DNA from: Dasypus novemcinctus
Lineage: Eukaryota > Chordata > Mammalia > Cingulata > Dasypodidae
Reading direction: 5' to 3'
DNA: 64,000 bases
Assembly (NCBI RefSeq): GCF_030445035.2
Contig: NC_080685.1
Coordinates: forward strand, 113,324,432 to 113,388,431
The notes below the pieces were generated by a model. It made no database searches. It had not been told where the DNA came from and worked only from the letters and a program-made list of their open reading frames with translations. Below, piece after piece: positions 24,915 through 37,539 of the stretch (positions are counted from its first letter, which is position 1; each line of letters begins with the position of its first letter). Both the position numbers and the translations under genes were made by a program.

Positions 24915-26430
24915 GTTTTTAAAAAAATTTTTTTATTATTATCATTCTTACTTTAAAGATACATAGATCACACAAATTTTTGCATTAAAAAATATAAAGG
25001 TTCCCATATACTGCATTCCACACACACACACACACACACCCGACTCCTTCCAATCGACAACTTCTTTCATTAGGGCGGTACATTCATTGCACTTGAAGGG
25101 CACATTCTGGAGCACTGCTACACTGCATGGATTATAGTTTATTTTGTAGTTTGCACTCACTCCCAGTCCACTCAGTGGGTTATGGCAAGTTGTATTATGC
25201 CTGCATCTGTCCCTGCAATATCATTGAGGGGAACTCCCAAGTCCTGAAAATGCCCCAATATCGCACCTCTTTTTCCCGCGTCCCTGCCTTTGGCAACTCC
25301 CATGGCCACTGTCTTCACATCAATGAAATAATTTTATTCTTCCAATGCTAGAGTCATGACAATTCTATAGGTGAATACCAGTAAATCCATTCTATTTTAT
25401 TCCTGCATCCTGAGGACCCTGGGATGGCCATGTCCACTCCAACTTTAAATCAAAGGGGGCTTAGATCCCTCATGGCTAATGGATGGAATTCTCCCGCTTG
25501 CATTTGTAGACTCTCTTGGTTCCCTGGTGCAGTGATTGACTATCCTCAACTCCCTGTTAGTTGACATGGGCAAATCCAATGAACAGGAGAGTAGGTGTTG
25601 CAACTCTGCTGAGGCTCAGGACCCAGCTGGCATATAGACAGTCCAGAGATTCAAGTCTCCTGAGCATACACCAAACCCAGCACCTATCACAGTTAAGGGA
25701 AAAGTGACAGAAGAAGCATGCATAGAGAGGTCACATCTGAATCCAACTCCACACTCAGGAGCACAAATTCCACTGACAAGGCAGTGAACTCCAGAGCCAT
25801 CTGTCATGATCATAGGACCTGGGTGTGCCTGTATCCCTCAGAAGGACCCTTCCCTGGGGTTGTACCTACTTTGGCTGTCTCTGAGATCTTGTTGAGATGA
25901 GCATAAGTGCAACCCCTCTGAAGACCTCCCAACACATTTTGAAGCCTCTTAGCCATATAAACTCATTTGTCTTTACCACTTACCCATTTTATTCAAGGTC
26001 TTTTTCTAGGTACATCACCGGCAGGTGTTGGTAGTAATGCCTCGGCCCAGAGTCATATCCCACAGTGGGGGGAAGGTAATGCACTTACATGCTGAGTTTG
26101 GCTTAGAGAGTGGCCACATTTGAGCAATGTGGAGGCTCTTGGGATGTAACGCTGAGGCACCCTACAATTTAGGCCTACTTGTAATTTAAAGCACTTAGGC
26201 CCATAAACATAGTCATCAGTATCAAGGGCCCATCACTGGACCATCCTTCTTTACTGGTCTTTGCCTTTGTACTTGGGGTATTGTTGCTTCTCCAGTGGGG
26301 AGTGGGGCAGAGTTTCCCGGAATGGGAACTCAGTGCTCCCTCAGTTGTTGGAAACTCTGAAGTGAGGTATCATTGACTGGGAATGCATGGGTGGGAGGGA
26401 GTTCTCCAGGGCAGTGTCCTCTTAGATTTT
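24915..26430 (-). mobile_element. L1-type 3'-end retroposon, antisense, about 1.5 kb
   Basis: It begins on the plus strand with a T-rich run (the antisense poly-A tail) and holds the longest copy of the recurrent 3'-end family in the window, including a (CA)n run at 25,020-25,039. It interrupts the sense L1, which resumes at about 26,430 and is uninterrupted in the paralog at 3.5 kb. I could not identify a clean target-site duplication. Confidence 0.65.
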
Positions 26431-27545
26431 AGACCCAAAGCAAAAGCCACCAAAGAAAAATAGATAAGTGAGACCTAATCAAAATTATAAACCTTTGTGC
26501 CTAAAATACCTTTATAATGAAAGCAAAAGCAGTCTAATTCTATGGAAGAATATACGGGGAAACCATATATCCAATAAGGGTTTTCTATCTAGAAAACGTA
26601 AGGAATCGTGAAGGTCAACATATATAGAATGAAAGACAACCCAATTAAAAAACAGACAAAGCTGCTGTCAATTGCACAGTGGAGTGGGCATCGCCATGCC
26701 AGAGTCCTCAGGATTGGGAAATGAAATATGGCCTAGAGTGGACTTACTGGTATTCTACTATGGAATTATTGTGGCTCTAGCAATGGAAGAAATTATATCA
26801 CTGATGTGGAGACAGTGGCCACTGGAGTTGCTGAAGGCAGTGACAGGGAAAAGGAGGCGTATTATGGGGGCGTTTTGGGGACTTGGAGTTGACCTGAATG
26901 ATATTGCAAGCACAGATGCAGGGCATTATATATCCTGTCATAACCCACTGAATGGACTGGGAGGGAGTGAAAACTACAATGTAAACTATAATCCATGCTG
27001 TGTAGCAATGCTCCAAAATGTATTCATCAAATGCAATAAATATACACCACTAATGAAAGAAGATGTTGGTGTGGGAAAATGGGGGTTGTGGGGAGTGGGG
27101 CGTATGGGAATCTCCTTCAATTTTTAATGGAACGTTTTGTGTGATGTATATATCTTTGAAAAATAAACAAAATATTGCATCTGAGGCTGAGTGGAATCTC
27201 TCCTGAGTTATTTATGGTAGACTGAATCAAAAGAAATGTTTCTAACAGTGAAAAAATGAAACTAAAAATACATTTTGAAACATGGGCAAAAGTCTTGGAT
27301 ATGTCTCCAAAGGGTAAAAAATGGCAAGAAAGCACATAAAAAGATGCTCACTGTCATTGCTATGATGGATATGCAATTCAAAACCAAAATGAGGTATCAT
27401 AACATGCCCACTAGAATGGCTCTTATTAAGACATGGAAAATAACAAGTACTGGAGAGGATGTGGAGAAATAGGAGCACCCAGTCATTGCTGGTGGCAAAG
27501 GAAAATGGCCACACAGCAGCAGTTGGACCTTGCAATATGGAGAAG
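26431..27545 (+). repeat. L1 3' part interrupted by a second retroposon
   Basis: L1 text at 26,431-26,660 and 27,180-27,545 is collinear with about 3,530-3,985. Between them (about 26,661-27,175) is a sense copy of the same L1-type 3'-end family, ending 'aaaaataaacaaaat'. So the one L1 was hit twice by the same family in opposite orientations. The L1 ends at the 'tgctggtggcaaagg' segment that borders the second E/S unit. Confidence 0.65.
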
Positions 27546-28696
27546 GCATTCACTCTGAAAATTCTGTGATGACTGGTCGCCATGGTTACTTCATGATGCA
27601 CATCTGCCTCACGGTTCTAACTGTCACTCTGTGCCCAGAGAGATTTGAAGTTGGTGGCAGGTGGAAAAGCTCCCAGCTTCGTTCGTACGGCTCATCGAGA
27701 TGGGAAACCTCAATTGCTGCTCAAGAGGTGTGAACATACTGACCTACTTAATTTAGTTAATACCCCTCAAATTGGCTAGTTATTTTTCAACAAAATATTC
27801 TCCTCATTCTTTTCTAGTTTCTCCTCTCCAACTCATCCTACAACATTTCAGATGAGCTTTATACTTGTCTCTTACTGCTTTGTTCATATTTTAGCTCCTT
27901 CTATCAAGCTGGTTGCCTTAAAATGAATCTCCCATTGGAAAAATTTAGTATTTCTTTTAATGTTCTATACCCTTCCATCTTCTCCTCAGCTCCATGTCTG
28001 TTTTGATGCTGTTTTTCACTCAGCAAGGGCCAAGTAAATCATTTATTTCAGAATTTGGAGTTAAAATGGTTGGCTTGACACATCAGAAGTGAGGCATTTC
28101 ATAGGACGAACTGTAGTAAAGTTGGTTTTTAACGTGCTTTACCATTTCTGTGCATCCTGAAATGCACACATAACTCAGTATGTTTAGGGAATCCATTGCT
28201 TCCATTCATATAACTAGTTTTCCAAGAGCTTGAGTCTCTAAATGTCAGTTTATGAACCAATATGCACCTTTCCTTTTCTCCTTGGGGTTTATCCAAAATT
28301 TTCATTTGACAAACTTATTGATGCTTTCACTTACCCACTGCCCTCTCTAATGGTAAGTATGGGGACAATACTGTAATTTTTTTCTCCACCACCCAATGAG
28401 CAGCATATCTTTCAACACACAGCAATAGATAGAAAAATAGGAAAATGAACTCATAGACATTGATAGATAAGCAAGTGCTTTGACACTTTCCCACACAGAG
28501 AAAAAAGATAATGTATATAGATGAGAAGAGAAGTAAGATTTATGTAGTCGGTGGCCCAGTAGCAGCCCAGTTCAGGTTTGGTATAACCAACATCCATAAA
28601 GAGAAGCATCACGAGTCAAGCAGTGTTCCCAGAATAATTCATGAGATGTATTCCTGATATACTGAGAGTTACTCTGTGTCTTCCCACCTCCCACAG
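27546..28696. other. Flank upstream of E2
   Basis: Collinear with 3,991-5,084. If the best gene copy has a private first exon it should lie here or further upstream, but I found no ATG exon ending in phase 1 with a good donor. A perfect donor-like 'atg|gtaagt' at about 28,352 ends in the wrong phase. Confidence 0.5.
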
Positions 28697-28758
28697 GCGA
28701 CCCATCAGAGGAACTCCCTAATGCCAGGGCAGATGAGGAGAACCCATCTAACACAAAG
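28697..28758 (+). CDS. Exon E2 (acidic repeat, 62-nt form)
   Basis: Acceptor ccacag, donor gtaggg. Two bases then 20 codons: DPSEELPNARADEENPSNTK. It is three codons shorter than most E exons and shares this deletion with E1. Phase 1 in, 0 out. Unlike E1 it has no stop. Whether it really joins the downstream exons cannot be told from sequence alone. Confidence 0.55.
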
Positions 28759-29233
28759 GTAGGGTTGGCTTTCTGTATTTAAAATAAGTGTGTTGGTTTC
28801 TTGGTTTCTTTCTTTTGCAATCAAATTCAGATTTGAAAAATTCATCATGTAGAGTACAGAATTTAGGTACTGTCTGCTTGGGGGTAAGCAGGAATGGGCA
28901 GACTCTCTTACCAACAGACAGCTGGTGCCAGAGGGCCTTCGACATTGGTGGTGTCAGTTGGGAGATACTATGTAGAAGACCCCCTGCCTTAGTGGCATTT
29001 TTTCCTCCTTATATTAATAATTTTGTAATTGTGTGCCAAAAAGGAATAGAAGGAAATACAATCTGGGAGGGTCTGCACCTTTTCTAATGGTGTCCTCTAC
29101 TTTGCTTTTTTGCTCTTTGACTTAACAGTGGATTCCCATCTGGTTTTCTACGGCAACTAAGAGGGCAAAAGACCTGTGTAAACAATACCCAGCCTAATCC
29201 GATTCTCACATGCTTTCTTTTCCTTCATTACAG

Positions 29234-29258
29234 GTAGCCTCAAGAAGAAGAGAACAAG
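29234..29258 (+). CDS. Exon S2 (25 nt)
   Basis: Acceptor 'cattacag', donor gtgtgt; VASRRREQ plus one base. S1 and S2 are more basic (RTREK, RRREQ) than later S exons, which end in S-E-N or N-N. Phase 0 in, 1 out. Confidence 0.5.
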
Positions 29259-31130
29259 GTGTGTATTCTGGAATCACTGAATGGCTGAGGATAGAGAATA
29301 ATAGAAATCTAGATGAATTGGTGGGCTTTCCATGATGGCTTAGGTGGGGATAATTGGGATAATTCCCAATTTCTTGTGGGAGTGAGAATTGGGGATGATG
29401 TGAGAGAAACTGATCTCAAGGGAAAGAACCTTGATCATGTTTCTTCAACTTTGATCATGTTTCTGGAAGCAGCTGGGTTGCCCTTGGGTAGTGTGGATTA
29501 GTATTGATTGTAGTTGAGGCATGGCAATGAGTAAGTCTGTGTCGTGTAACTGTGAATCTGAATGTGCGTGTGTCTGTGTGCTTGTATTTATTCATACTAG
29601 ACAGTGTTCCTGTTTACACAGGTAAATCAACATTGTCAACTCTACCAAGAAAATAATTCCTTCTGACCAGTGCACAGTTTACATACAGTAACTTATTAAA
29701 TCCTCATCACAGCCATATGTCATGCATGTGTTTAAAATACCGACACCTCAGCTGGAATACAGAGGCACATGTCAACAATCTCACTAGAGCCTAACACTTA
29801 GAGCCAAGTTCTGTACCCAGGCATGAGGCTCCAATATTGAAACTGAACGTGCATTTAAAGCTCAGACATGGGGATATCAAACAATGTACATGGGAAATTT
29901 GGACAACATTCGCATCTATGCATGTACTTGAAGGTATTCAAGCCTACCGAGTTTTCAAGCACTGCCCATCATTATAAGATTTTGCCAGTGTCACATAACC
30001 CAGATTACCTCTCAAATTACCGTACTGCTAATTTCACATGCATTTGTCCAGTCTCATACCTGAGAGTTCAAAGTCACTATGTACGGAAACAAAGTCAATA
30101 TCTCTTAGATTTGGGTCACTCATCATTACCTGGCCAGTATCTGATTAAAATCGGGAGATTCTTTTAGTGTATTTGCTAACATTATTGCCAGTAGCCCGAG
30201 AAATGTGCCAGTCTTGCAAGCCATGAGTTGTATGTACAGAGGAAGGTAAGAACTCAAAATTTCCCTTGGTTATTAGCCCAGGTCACCCTTATTGAACTGT
30301 CTTGTGTGCCTGGTTAGAGATCCTCTGTGCTCAACCCATGCCTATCTCCTTAATGAATTCCCCAGTGTGCGCTGCTTAGTGCCACCCTAGATCAAGCACC
30401 AGCTCTTTCATGAATACACACATGGAATAAAAGAGGAACTTGTTATTATGTAACATTTACATAATCTACAACTTCTATAAATATAAACATTTTTTTTAAG
30501 TTGAGAAGGAAAGCACAATAGCAAAAAGAGTAGTTATCTTAAATGCTAGGATTTCAACATTTTAAATTTCAAAATTAGATTTCCTATATATCAACAGATT
30601 ACTGAATAAACACAAAAAATACTGTGCCCAGAATTCAATAATCCAGACCCTAAATAAACTGTAAACTTCCATAAAAGGGACAACAAATGGGGAGGCAGCA
30701 TAAATGGACCTGCGGAAGGTGAAATGGTTTTAAAGGTAGTTAAGCTGTGCTTCAAAACAGATGGTGTTATGGGATGCAGGTTGTGTCATAATGAACACAT
30801 TGCTATTTATGCATCTGTAGATTTACCATTTGTAAGACACTTTAGGAATTCTTAGCTGGAAATCCAAGGAATCTGCTTCTCATTTGTTCCTGAAGCTTTC
30901 TTTCCCTCCCTCCCTCCCTCTGTCCTTCCCTCTCTTCCTCCCTCCCTTCCTTCCTTCCTTTCTCCCTCCCTCCCTCCTTCTTTCATTCCCTCCTGTAATC
31001 AATGTTGTCACTAATGACCCACTTTCTTCTTTCTGTTTTATATCAAATATTGATTTTCTTTAGGTTTTTTTTCTCATAACAATTCACTTAAGACTTTTAA
31101 GGTGCTTCAGTGGTTATGAAGCATGACTAT
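29259..31130. other. Intron between S2 and B, duplicated part
   Basis: AT-rich sequence collinear with 5,639-7,378. A pyrimidine-rich microsatellite is listed separately. No exon found. Confidence 0.55.
30899..30990 (+). repeat. (CCCT/TTCC)n pyrimidine microsatellite
   Basis: Imperfect run of ccct and ttcc units about 90 bp long, almost pure C/T on this strand. The matching place in copy 1 (about 7,200-7,240) is not repetitive, so expansion is private to this copy. Confidence 0.85.
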
Positions 31131-31413
31131 ATAAATAAATGCTTAACTTAAATGGAAGGATTCCTTTTTAACAGCCTTTTGCATTAGTGAATTGTCTATC
31201 TTCACAGAAAACTTTTGCCAGATTTTGAAGTACATCACAGAATTGATTTCTTTGCATCGTTTGTTTGTAGTGTTACTTATAAGACTATACCCTGTATGAC
31301 AAAAACGTATTCAAAGTACAGATAGGTGTTTTTGTTTCATATTTTTGCCGGGAAACAAATGCAATGAAAACTTTAAATTGAATATCTCATTCTCGAAGAT
31401 ATTAAAAGGCCAA

Positions 31414-31433
31414 AAAAAAAAAAAAAAAAAAAG
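31414..31433. repeat. Poly-A run
   Basis: About 20 consecutive A residues within the intron, possibly the tail of an old retroposon. Confidence 0.7.
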
Positions 31434-31589
31434 GAGAACTAAAAAGTTTTGAGATTTGTCTCCTGTCAAATCATCCACAGTACAGGTTCTTTTGCAGAAG
31501 GTGTCACCTATACAATACATGTCAATTGCATTGATGTATAGAAGTGGTAATTGTATCCTGGATGCTCTGGGTGCCTCTTAAGTGTGCCA

Positions 31590-32285
31590 GAATGACCTGG
31601 GTATAAAGATGAACACCAAGAATGGGCGCACACATGGAGAAACTCACCCATGATGCTGTGGGGAGGGAGCTGTTACATTCACCTGGAAAACAGTGTTCTG
31701 GTATGGATTAGAGGCGTGTGCACCTGTGACCCAGCAGGCCCTGTCCTTGCTCTATATAATCTAAGGGCCATGAACGAGGCATGAATGCGATGTCCACACA
31801 AAGGCCTGCAAAGACTCATTTGCAACAGTTTGATCCTGAGCAGTCATTCAGGGAAACAATGCAGTGTATAAAATGTAGAAGGAATACACTTATTGTGCTA
31901 TGTCCTAATGTGATATAATTACTTGCCATTCCAAATAGCAAATGTTGATTCACACAGCAACAGCTTGGAATTACCACAATATTCAGATATAACATCCAGC
32001 CGTACTCAAAAGAGTCTATACTGTGTGCTTCCATTGATAGGGTGTGAAAAAGAGAGAACTCTAAATGACGGTGATCATGGTCAGAATAGTGGTAATTGCT
32101 GGGGTCTACTGACAGGAAGTAGCAAACGATAGGCCGCCAGGGGCTGGACACATTCTGAGTGTAGGTCAGGGTGTTCACAACACGTGTGTTTATATGAACC
32201 ACCAAGCCCTGTGAAGTGCATTTGTGTACTTCACAATCATTAAAATAAGCATTCGTGTTTAGAAAAAAGAAATACAAAAAGTAAG
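31590..32285 (+). repeat. Older L1 3' end, sense
   Basis: Sense L1 3'-end text: the 'tactgtgtgcttccattgat' stretch, then 'cagaatagtggtaattgctg', which is typical of the last several hundred bases of L1M-type elements. It ends in an A-rich stretch at about 32,265-32,280. It is unrelated to the lineage-specific 3'-end family elsewhere in the window. Confidence 0.65.
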
Positions 32286-33867
32286 CGTGCCCACAAAGTA
32301 ATCTCCAGGTCCCAGTGGCTTCCTATGTTTACCACACAATATTCATAAAGACATAATGCCAAAGCAGAACACACTTGCAAAGAATAGATATAGAGGGATA
32401 CTCTTTCATCATATCAAGAGAATCTTGATACCAAACTCCAGAAAGACAAAGATGGGAAAGGGAAATTACAGAGAACATTCCTCTGAATACACGTGCTGAA
32501 ATGCATGGAAAACGTCTGCATTTTGGACCAGAGATTACAAAGGAAAGTACCTGGGATTTCCTGACAGGATTTCTGTGGGACGATAGCAGAGGATGCAGGT
32601 TTCTGAGGGCAGCCTGGGAGAGGGAGTAGAAGGGAAATCCCTTAATTGATCAGAGTGTGGGACCCAAAGGAATGCAGGCCCGGGTTGCTGAGGAAATCCC
32701 TAGATGGGGATTCTAAGCTATGTCTAGGGATGGGACTCTCTCCTTCCTCACTGCTTACTCAGGCTTCACTGGTTGAAGGGAGCTAGTGCTTTGCAGAGCT
32801 GCCCTGGGCAGTTATTTGTGAACATCCTGGGTTCTGAGCCACCATGGTAGCCAAGCTGATGACTGGTCATCAGGAGTGGTTAGCTGACCCCCAGGAAGTC
32901 TTGCACAAGGCAGCTGACAGTGTGAATAGTTTGGGGTAGGATGTCCACAAGAGTCCCTGGTCCTTCAGAGGAACTCCATTTGGGGGAACCTGAGTCATAT
33001 TCTGCATCAGAGAATTAACTTTTAGGCAGACAGTAGGGTGAGGATTTGAGCCATTCATTCTCTTCCCTGGAATCAAGTACTTGGCTGGCCTTTGCCCACG
33101 GCTCCTGGGAGGGAACTTGGAACCCCTGGAATTTGCCAAGCTGGGGTAGTGCTTACATTTCCTGACCCAAATCCTTCACTCAGCAATGTTGTAAACACAC
33201 AGGACTCATTTGGGAGTGACAGGACATTGCACATATTCTCCAGGAGCTCTAAAGCATCACACCCATGTAGGGCTGAAAGTCAGTGTCACGCCTCCCCTGT
33301 CCTGAGCCATCAAGGCTCAGGACAAGCCACCCTCTCTGGAGGAAAGCACTAGTAGAATACTTGCTTATTCCTCCCAACTTTTAACAATTGAGCTCTTCTA
33401 AGTCTTTTCTGACATATTGGGCATTTTTCTTAAGGCTTTGCTTGCAATTACTCATTTTCAGTTTCATAATATGCACGATTAAGTAGATCTTAAAGTGTTC
33501 AAATGACAGTGCTGAAAACTCAACTCAGAAAATTTACAAGCTATAACCTGGCTTGGGTGGCCTCTAAATGGTATTTGAACCCAGTTAATCAGACACTAGC
33601 ACACATACTTTGGCCACTGTGCTTTGCTGCTTTCCTATGCTGTCCCATCTACATAAAGGCATCCCACATCTGTCTATTGAGTGTCTAAAATGAACAACAC
33701 AAAACTGCAACATCTTTTGAAACCAAAATTAGACCCAATGGGGTCTTCTGGGAAGCTCCTTAATGAGAGGATGATAGTTTGAACTCTAAATCATTCATTA
33801 AAGATTTCCTATGCTCAACTGTCAATAACATGTCAACTGATATTTCTATTGTGCATGCATTTCCCAG
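32286..33867. other. Intron upstream of B, single-copy in window
   Basis: Moderate-GC DNA with no match elsewhere in the window and no repeat I recognise. Several 60-90 codon open frames occur on both strands (for example 33,092-33,352 and 32,870-33,139), but none has supporting splice sites or family resemblance. No feature called. Confidence 0.4.
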
Positions 33868-34023
33868 GTCCATGTCTCAAGTATAAAAAAAGAAAATGTG
33901 CTACTCAATCCAAAAAGTCTACTGCCCGCCATTCCCAGTCTGTCAGACGTCGCAAAATCACCATGTGGCCAAGGAAGAGGAAGGGCCATCAAATGTCCCC
34001 AAGCAACTCTTCTTCTTTGGAAG
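33868..34023 (+). CDS. Exon B: basic, NLS-like segment
   Basis: Acceptor 'gcatttcccag', donor gtacag, 156 nt, phase 1 to phase 1. It encodes 51 residues, 16 of them Lys/Arg, in clusters KYKKRK, SKK, RRRK and RKRK, followed by a Ser-rich end (SPSNSSSLE). The clusters look like nuclear localisation or nucleic-acid-binding patches. Unlike the E/S exons it occurs once in the window. The 153-nt open frame and phase match to its neighbours support a real exon. Confidence 0.6.
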
Positions 34024-34299
34024 GTACAGTGGAATTGCAATCATTGTATTGCCTCAGTAATGTTGCCTGTAGTTTATGTAGTGTCCCCTACTGAGCAAAA
34101 ACCTATATAAAGGCTAAGGCACCATCTTTTCTTAAATTCATGTTTGACAACTTTATTAATCGTGTTAGTAGATAGCACCACAACCACATAATGAAAGATG
34201 CACTGACAAAAGTCGGTTTGTGTTTACTGGTAAACAGCATTTCAAGGTAATGTTTGGTCATTAATCTATTTGTGAACTTTAGCTGAAAGAGTTGACTTC

Positions 34300-35065
34300 A
34301 AAAAAGTGCTGTGAGATTGTTATAAAAATGATATAAATTGTTAGAGGAGTTTTAGATTCACATAAAAATTGTGCGGAGAGTACAAAAAGATCCTACATGT
34401 TTCCCTGCTACCCTCCCAGTGCAGACCCAGCACTGTTTCCCCTGTTGACCCCTCTCATTATTATGGATGTGTGTACAATTAAAGGGACAGTACCAGTACA
34501 TTGTTCCGGAGAATCATGCTTCCTGTCTACCCCTCTGTGCATTTTGACAAAGGCATATTGTCATGTAACTCCCGTGACAAAAATTCAGGTGTTTTATTGT
34601 GTCCCACAAATTACATTCAGAGATCCTTGGTAACTGTGTGTGGTGGACTCATTTGGAAATAATGTATTTGCAGATGTGATTAAGATGAGGTCTATTGAAT
34701 TAAGGGTGGGTGTTAATATTCTATGACTAGAGCACTTTTAAGAAGGTAGGAGACAGAGGAGAAAGCTGTGTGAAGATGGACCGACACTGGGAGAAGGAGG
34801 CCATGTGAAGATGGAAGAAGAGACTGGAGTTGTGCTGCCATAAGCCAGGGCACCTGGAGCCACCTGAAGCCAGAAGAGTCAAGGAATGATCCCTGGCTAG
34901 GCTCCTCAGAGAGACAGAGAGTGGTGCTACGGACACGATAATTTTGGAGTTTTTGTCCCTAGATCTGTGACGGAATAAGTTTCTGTTCTCAACCCACCCA
35001 ATTTGTGGAAATTTATTATGGAAACACTAGGAAACTAACTAGATTTGTTACTGGGAAGTGGGGTG
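34300..35065. repeat. Old interspersed repeats
   Basis: About 34,330-34,630 resembles a 'ttttagattcacataaaaattg' family. About 34,630-35,045 resembles a common old mammalian repeat with 'tttgcagatgtgattaagatgagg' and a terminal 'ggaaactaact'. I am not certain of the family names. Confidence 0.5.
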
Positions 35066-35544
35066 TTGCCTTAGTAGATACAGGGAGAGGTCTCACAGAG
35101 GCTTCACATCAAAATATTGCCTCTGAACACAGACATGGGTGAAGTTTACCCACATGTTTCCGAGTTGTGTGCAGCCAGTGAGACTTCCCATTGAGGACCC
35201 AGACATCAATGATAACAAACAGAACTCAGCACTCTGCACTCCCTGGATTTCCAAATATGTACAAAAAAAAAAGGAAATCGTTGTTGTATTCAAGAATTTC
35301 GGGGAGTAGGCTTTTTGCATAAGATAACAAAAAAATAATGTACTTGTAGACAAATAAAAGTATATGAAAAACTGTATATTGAAATTTGATTGACTTTCCC
35401 TCCATTTTCTGTACTCCTCTAGGTTCTGTCGTTAAGTACCAACTGTTAAATTTTTGCACATCCTTTCAGATTTACTAATTGAACATTCATGTGAAAGTGA
35501 CACTGTACCACAACTTTTCTAAGGGCTTTACCTATAGTACTCAC
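35066..35544. other. Unassigned intron sequence
   Basis: AT-rich; no exon, repeat or conserved frame recognised. Confidence 0.4.
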
Positions 35545-36230
35545 ATGTTCTTCATTTTCAAAGAAGTTTTAGATCACATGAAAGTTATTTGTAAATATGG
35601 GGATTCCCATTATAACCCCACCTCATCTGCTCACATTTTACACGTTTAACAATGTATTTCATTATTGTGATATATTTTTACAATCGATGAACAAATATGG
35701 AAGCATTGTTACTAACCATGGTCTATAGTTTGCATTACAGTTTACACTATGCCCTGCACAATTGTACAGGTCTTGACAAAATGTATACTGGCCTGTATCT
35801 GTCATTGCAATGCCATGTGGAACAATTCCAATGTGCCAAAAATGCCCCATGTGACACCTATTCTTCCCTGTGCTTCCCCACAGAAACTGCGGTGATCGCT
35901 GTCTTTCCATCAATGTGGAAAGGACTTCTAGTCCTAGAGTAATAATCAGTCTACTTTGGCCCATATTTACATTTTCCTCTTTTTGGGTGTTCATTCCTCA
36001 ATCTGGAGGATTTTGGAATGCTTATACCCATGCTACTTCTGATTAAGATGGGTTTTAGGTCCTATGGGGTAGATGGAGGAAACACTGTTGCTTGCAGTGC
36101 TAGATACTCTCTGTCTTTTGGGATGGGCGTTGTCCATCATCCTTCTTTTGTTACTTATCCTGGGTGAATCTGAGGAACTGGAGTTATTATTAGTTGAAAG
36201 AAACTGGCTGTGTTTCAATTATTAGTTGAA
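35545..36230 (-). repeat. L1-type 3'-end retroposon, antisense
   Basis: Antisense member of the recurrent 3'-end family: it shares, in the same order as 24,915-25,600, the 'ggattcccat', 'gtcattgcaatg' and 'ttaggtcc' landmarks. It ends in a local triplication of 'attattagttgaaagaaa' (about 36,186-36,258). Confidence 0.6.
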
Positions 36231-36309
36231 AGAAACCGTTATTAGTTGAAAGAAACTGGCTGTGAATCAGCAGTGATGGTCATTTGTATGGAGCCTTCCA
36301 TATCATGAA

Positions 36310-36740
36310 GGGTACTGTATTCATTTTCCAGGGCTGCCATACAAAGTACCAAAATCTTGGCCACATAATAGCAAACAAAAAGAATAAGACCTAGAAATGT
36401 ATTCTTCTACAGCTCTGGAGTGCAGAAGTCTGGAATCGATGTGTCACAGCACCATGCTCCCTCTGGAGGCCCTAGGGGAAGAGTTCTCCTTTGGCTTTCC
36501 CTCTCTTTTGGTGGAGGATGGCAATCTTTGCTGATCCATGGCAAGTAGCTGCATGAGTCCAGCCTCTGCCTCCACATTCGTATAGCCTTCTCCCTTTACT
36601 GTTTCTTTCTGTGTCCCTTCTCATTTTACAGGGACACTAGCCGACTGGATAAGGGAGCTTGGGAATGGTATTACATGCCTTTTTCTACATCCGTGTGCTC
36701 TCTGGCCAGGGAAATGTTTCATGTTTCTGGGGAGGTTTAA
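36310..36740. repeat. Old interspersed repeat
   Basis: Resembles the widespread mammalian sequence containing 'ccagggctgccatacaaagtacc' and 'agctctggagtgcagaagtctg'. Family name uncertain. Confidence 0.5.
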
Positions 36741-37539
36741 TTTTATTTCTTTTCCCCTTTTGAGTTCCTGAAAACTTTGTTGCAAATGCTTTGGTATTTA
36801 CATTTTTTTCTGATACCTTTTCATTTTCTTTCTTTGAGAATTACTCAAAGAATTGGAACTTTATGATAAACACTTAGTGTCTTACACATAAAATTATTTT
36901 GTCATTTACTTCAAGTGTCATTTGAAAATTACCCATTTCCTAGATGCCTTAATCACTGTTTCAGTCATCGTGTCGGCACTGCACGGGAGCACTCCCTGAT
37001 AAAATATTGGTCAGTGTCTTATTATACCTCTCCTAAACAGTCCTCTCCCAATCCTTTCTCCATCCCGCCTTTCTCCACTCCACCCCACACAAACACACAT
37101 ACAGCACAGCAAAGAAATATATTCCCATTTAGATGCTGCCAACATTGGGGTCACTATAAAGGTCTCCTAATTCTTCACTCAGAACTCTGTTCAAAGTTAA
37201 GTTATGGTTCATTCCATGCCTTGGCAAATATATCAATGGAGACACTTATAATTAAGGTAAAAAATCATCCAAAGTGATGTTTGTATGCATTTTGGGAGAA
37301 AGGACTTCATAATAAATAAGACCACTATCATTTGTAAATGCCGTTCATCTCACTTGACTGGGTCTCTGTTAACAGTCAGGAAACTCATTCATTCAGAAGA
37401 ACAGTCATATATACACGTAGGCTGTCAACAATAGGATCTTTGCCAGCTTTGTCAGATTCATTCAAAAGGGAGATGATACCTGAATAATGTGGCTGTTGTT
37501 AAGCAAAGCAGGTAAACTTGGAGTGTGGACTCCTGGGTT

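Noticed and set aside
28330-28360. ATG followed by a perfect donor (atg|gtaagt), also in the 4.75-kb paralog, as a first exon.
   Set aside because: It ends in phase 0, while the next exon (E2) needs a phase-1 donor.
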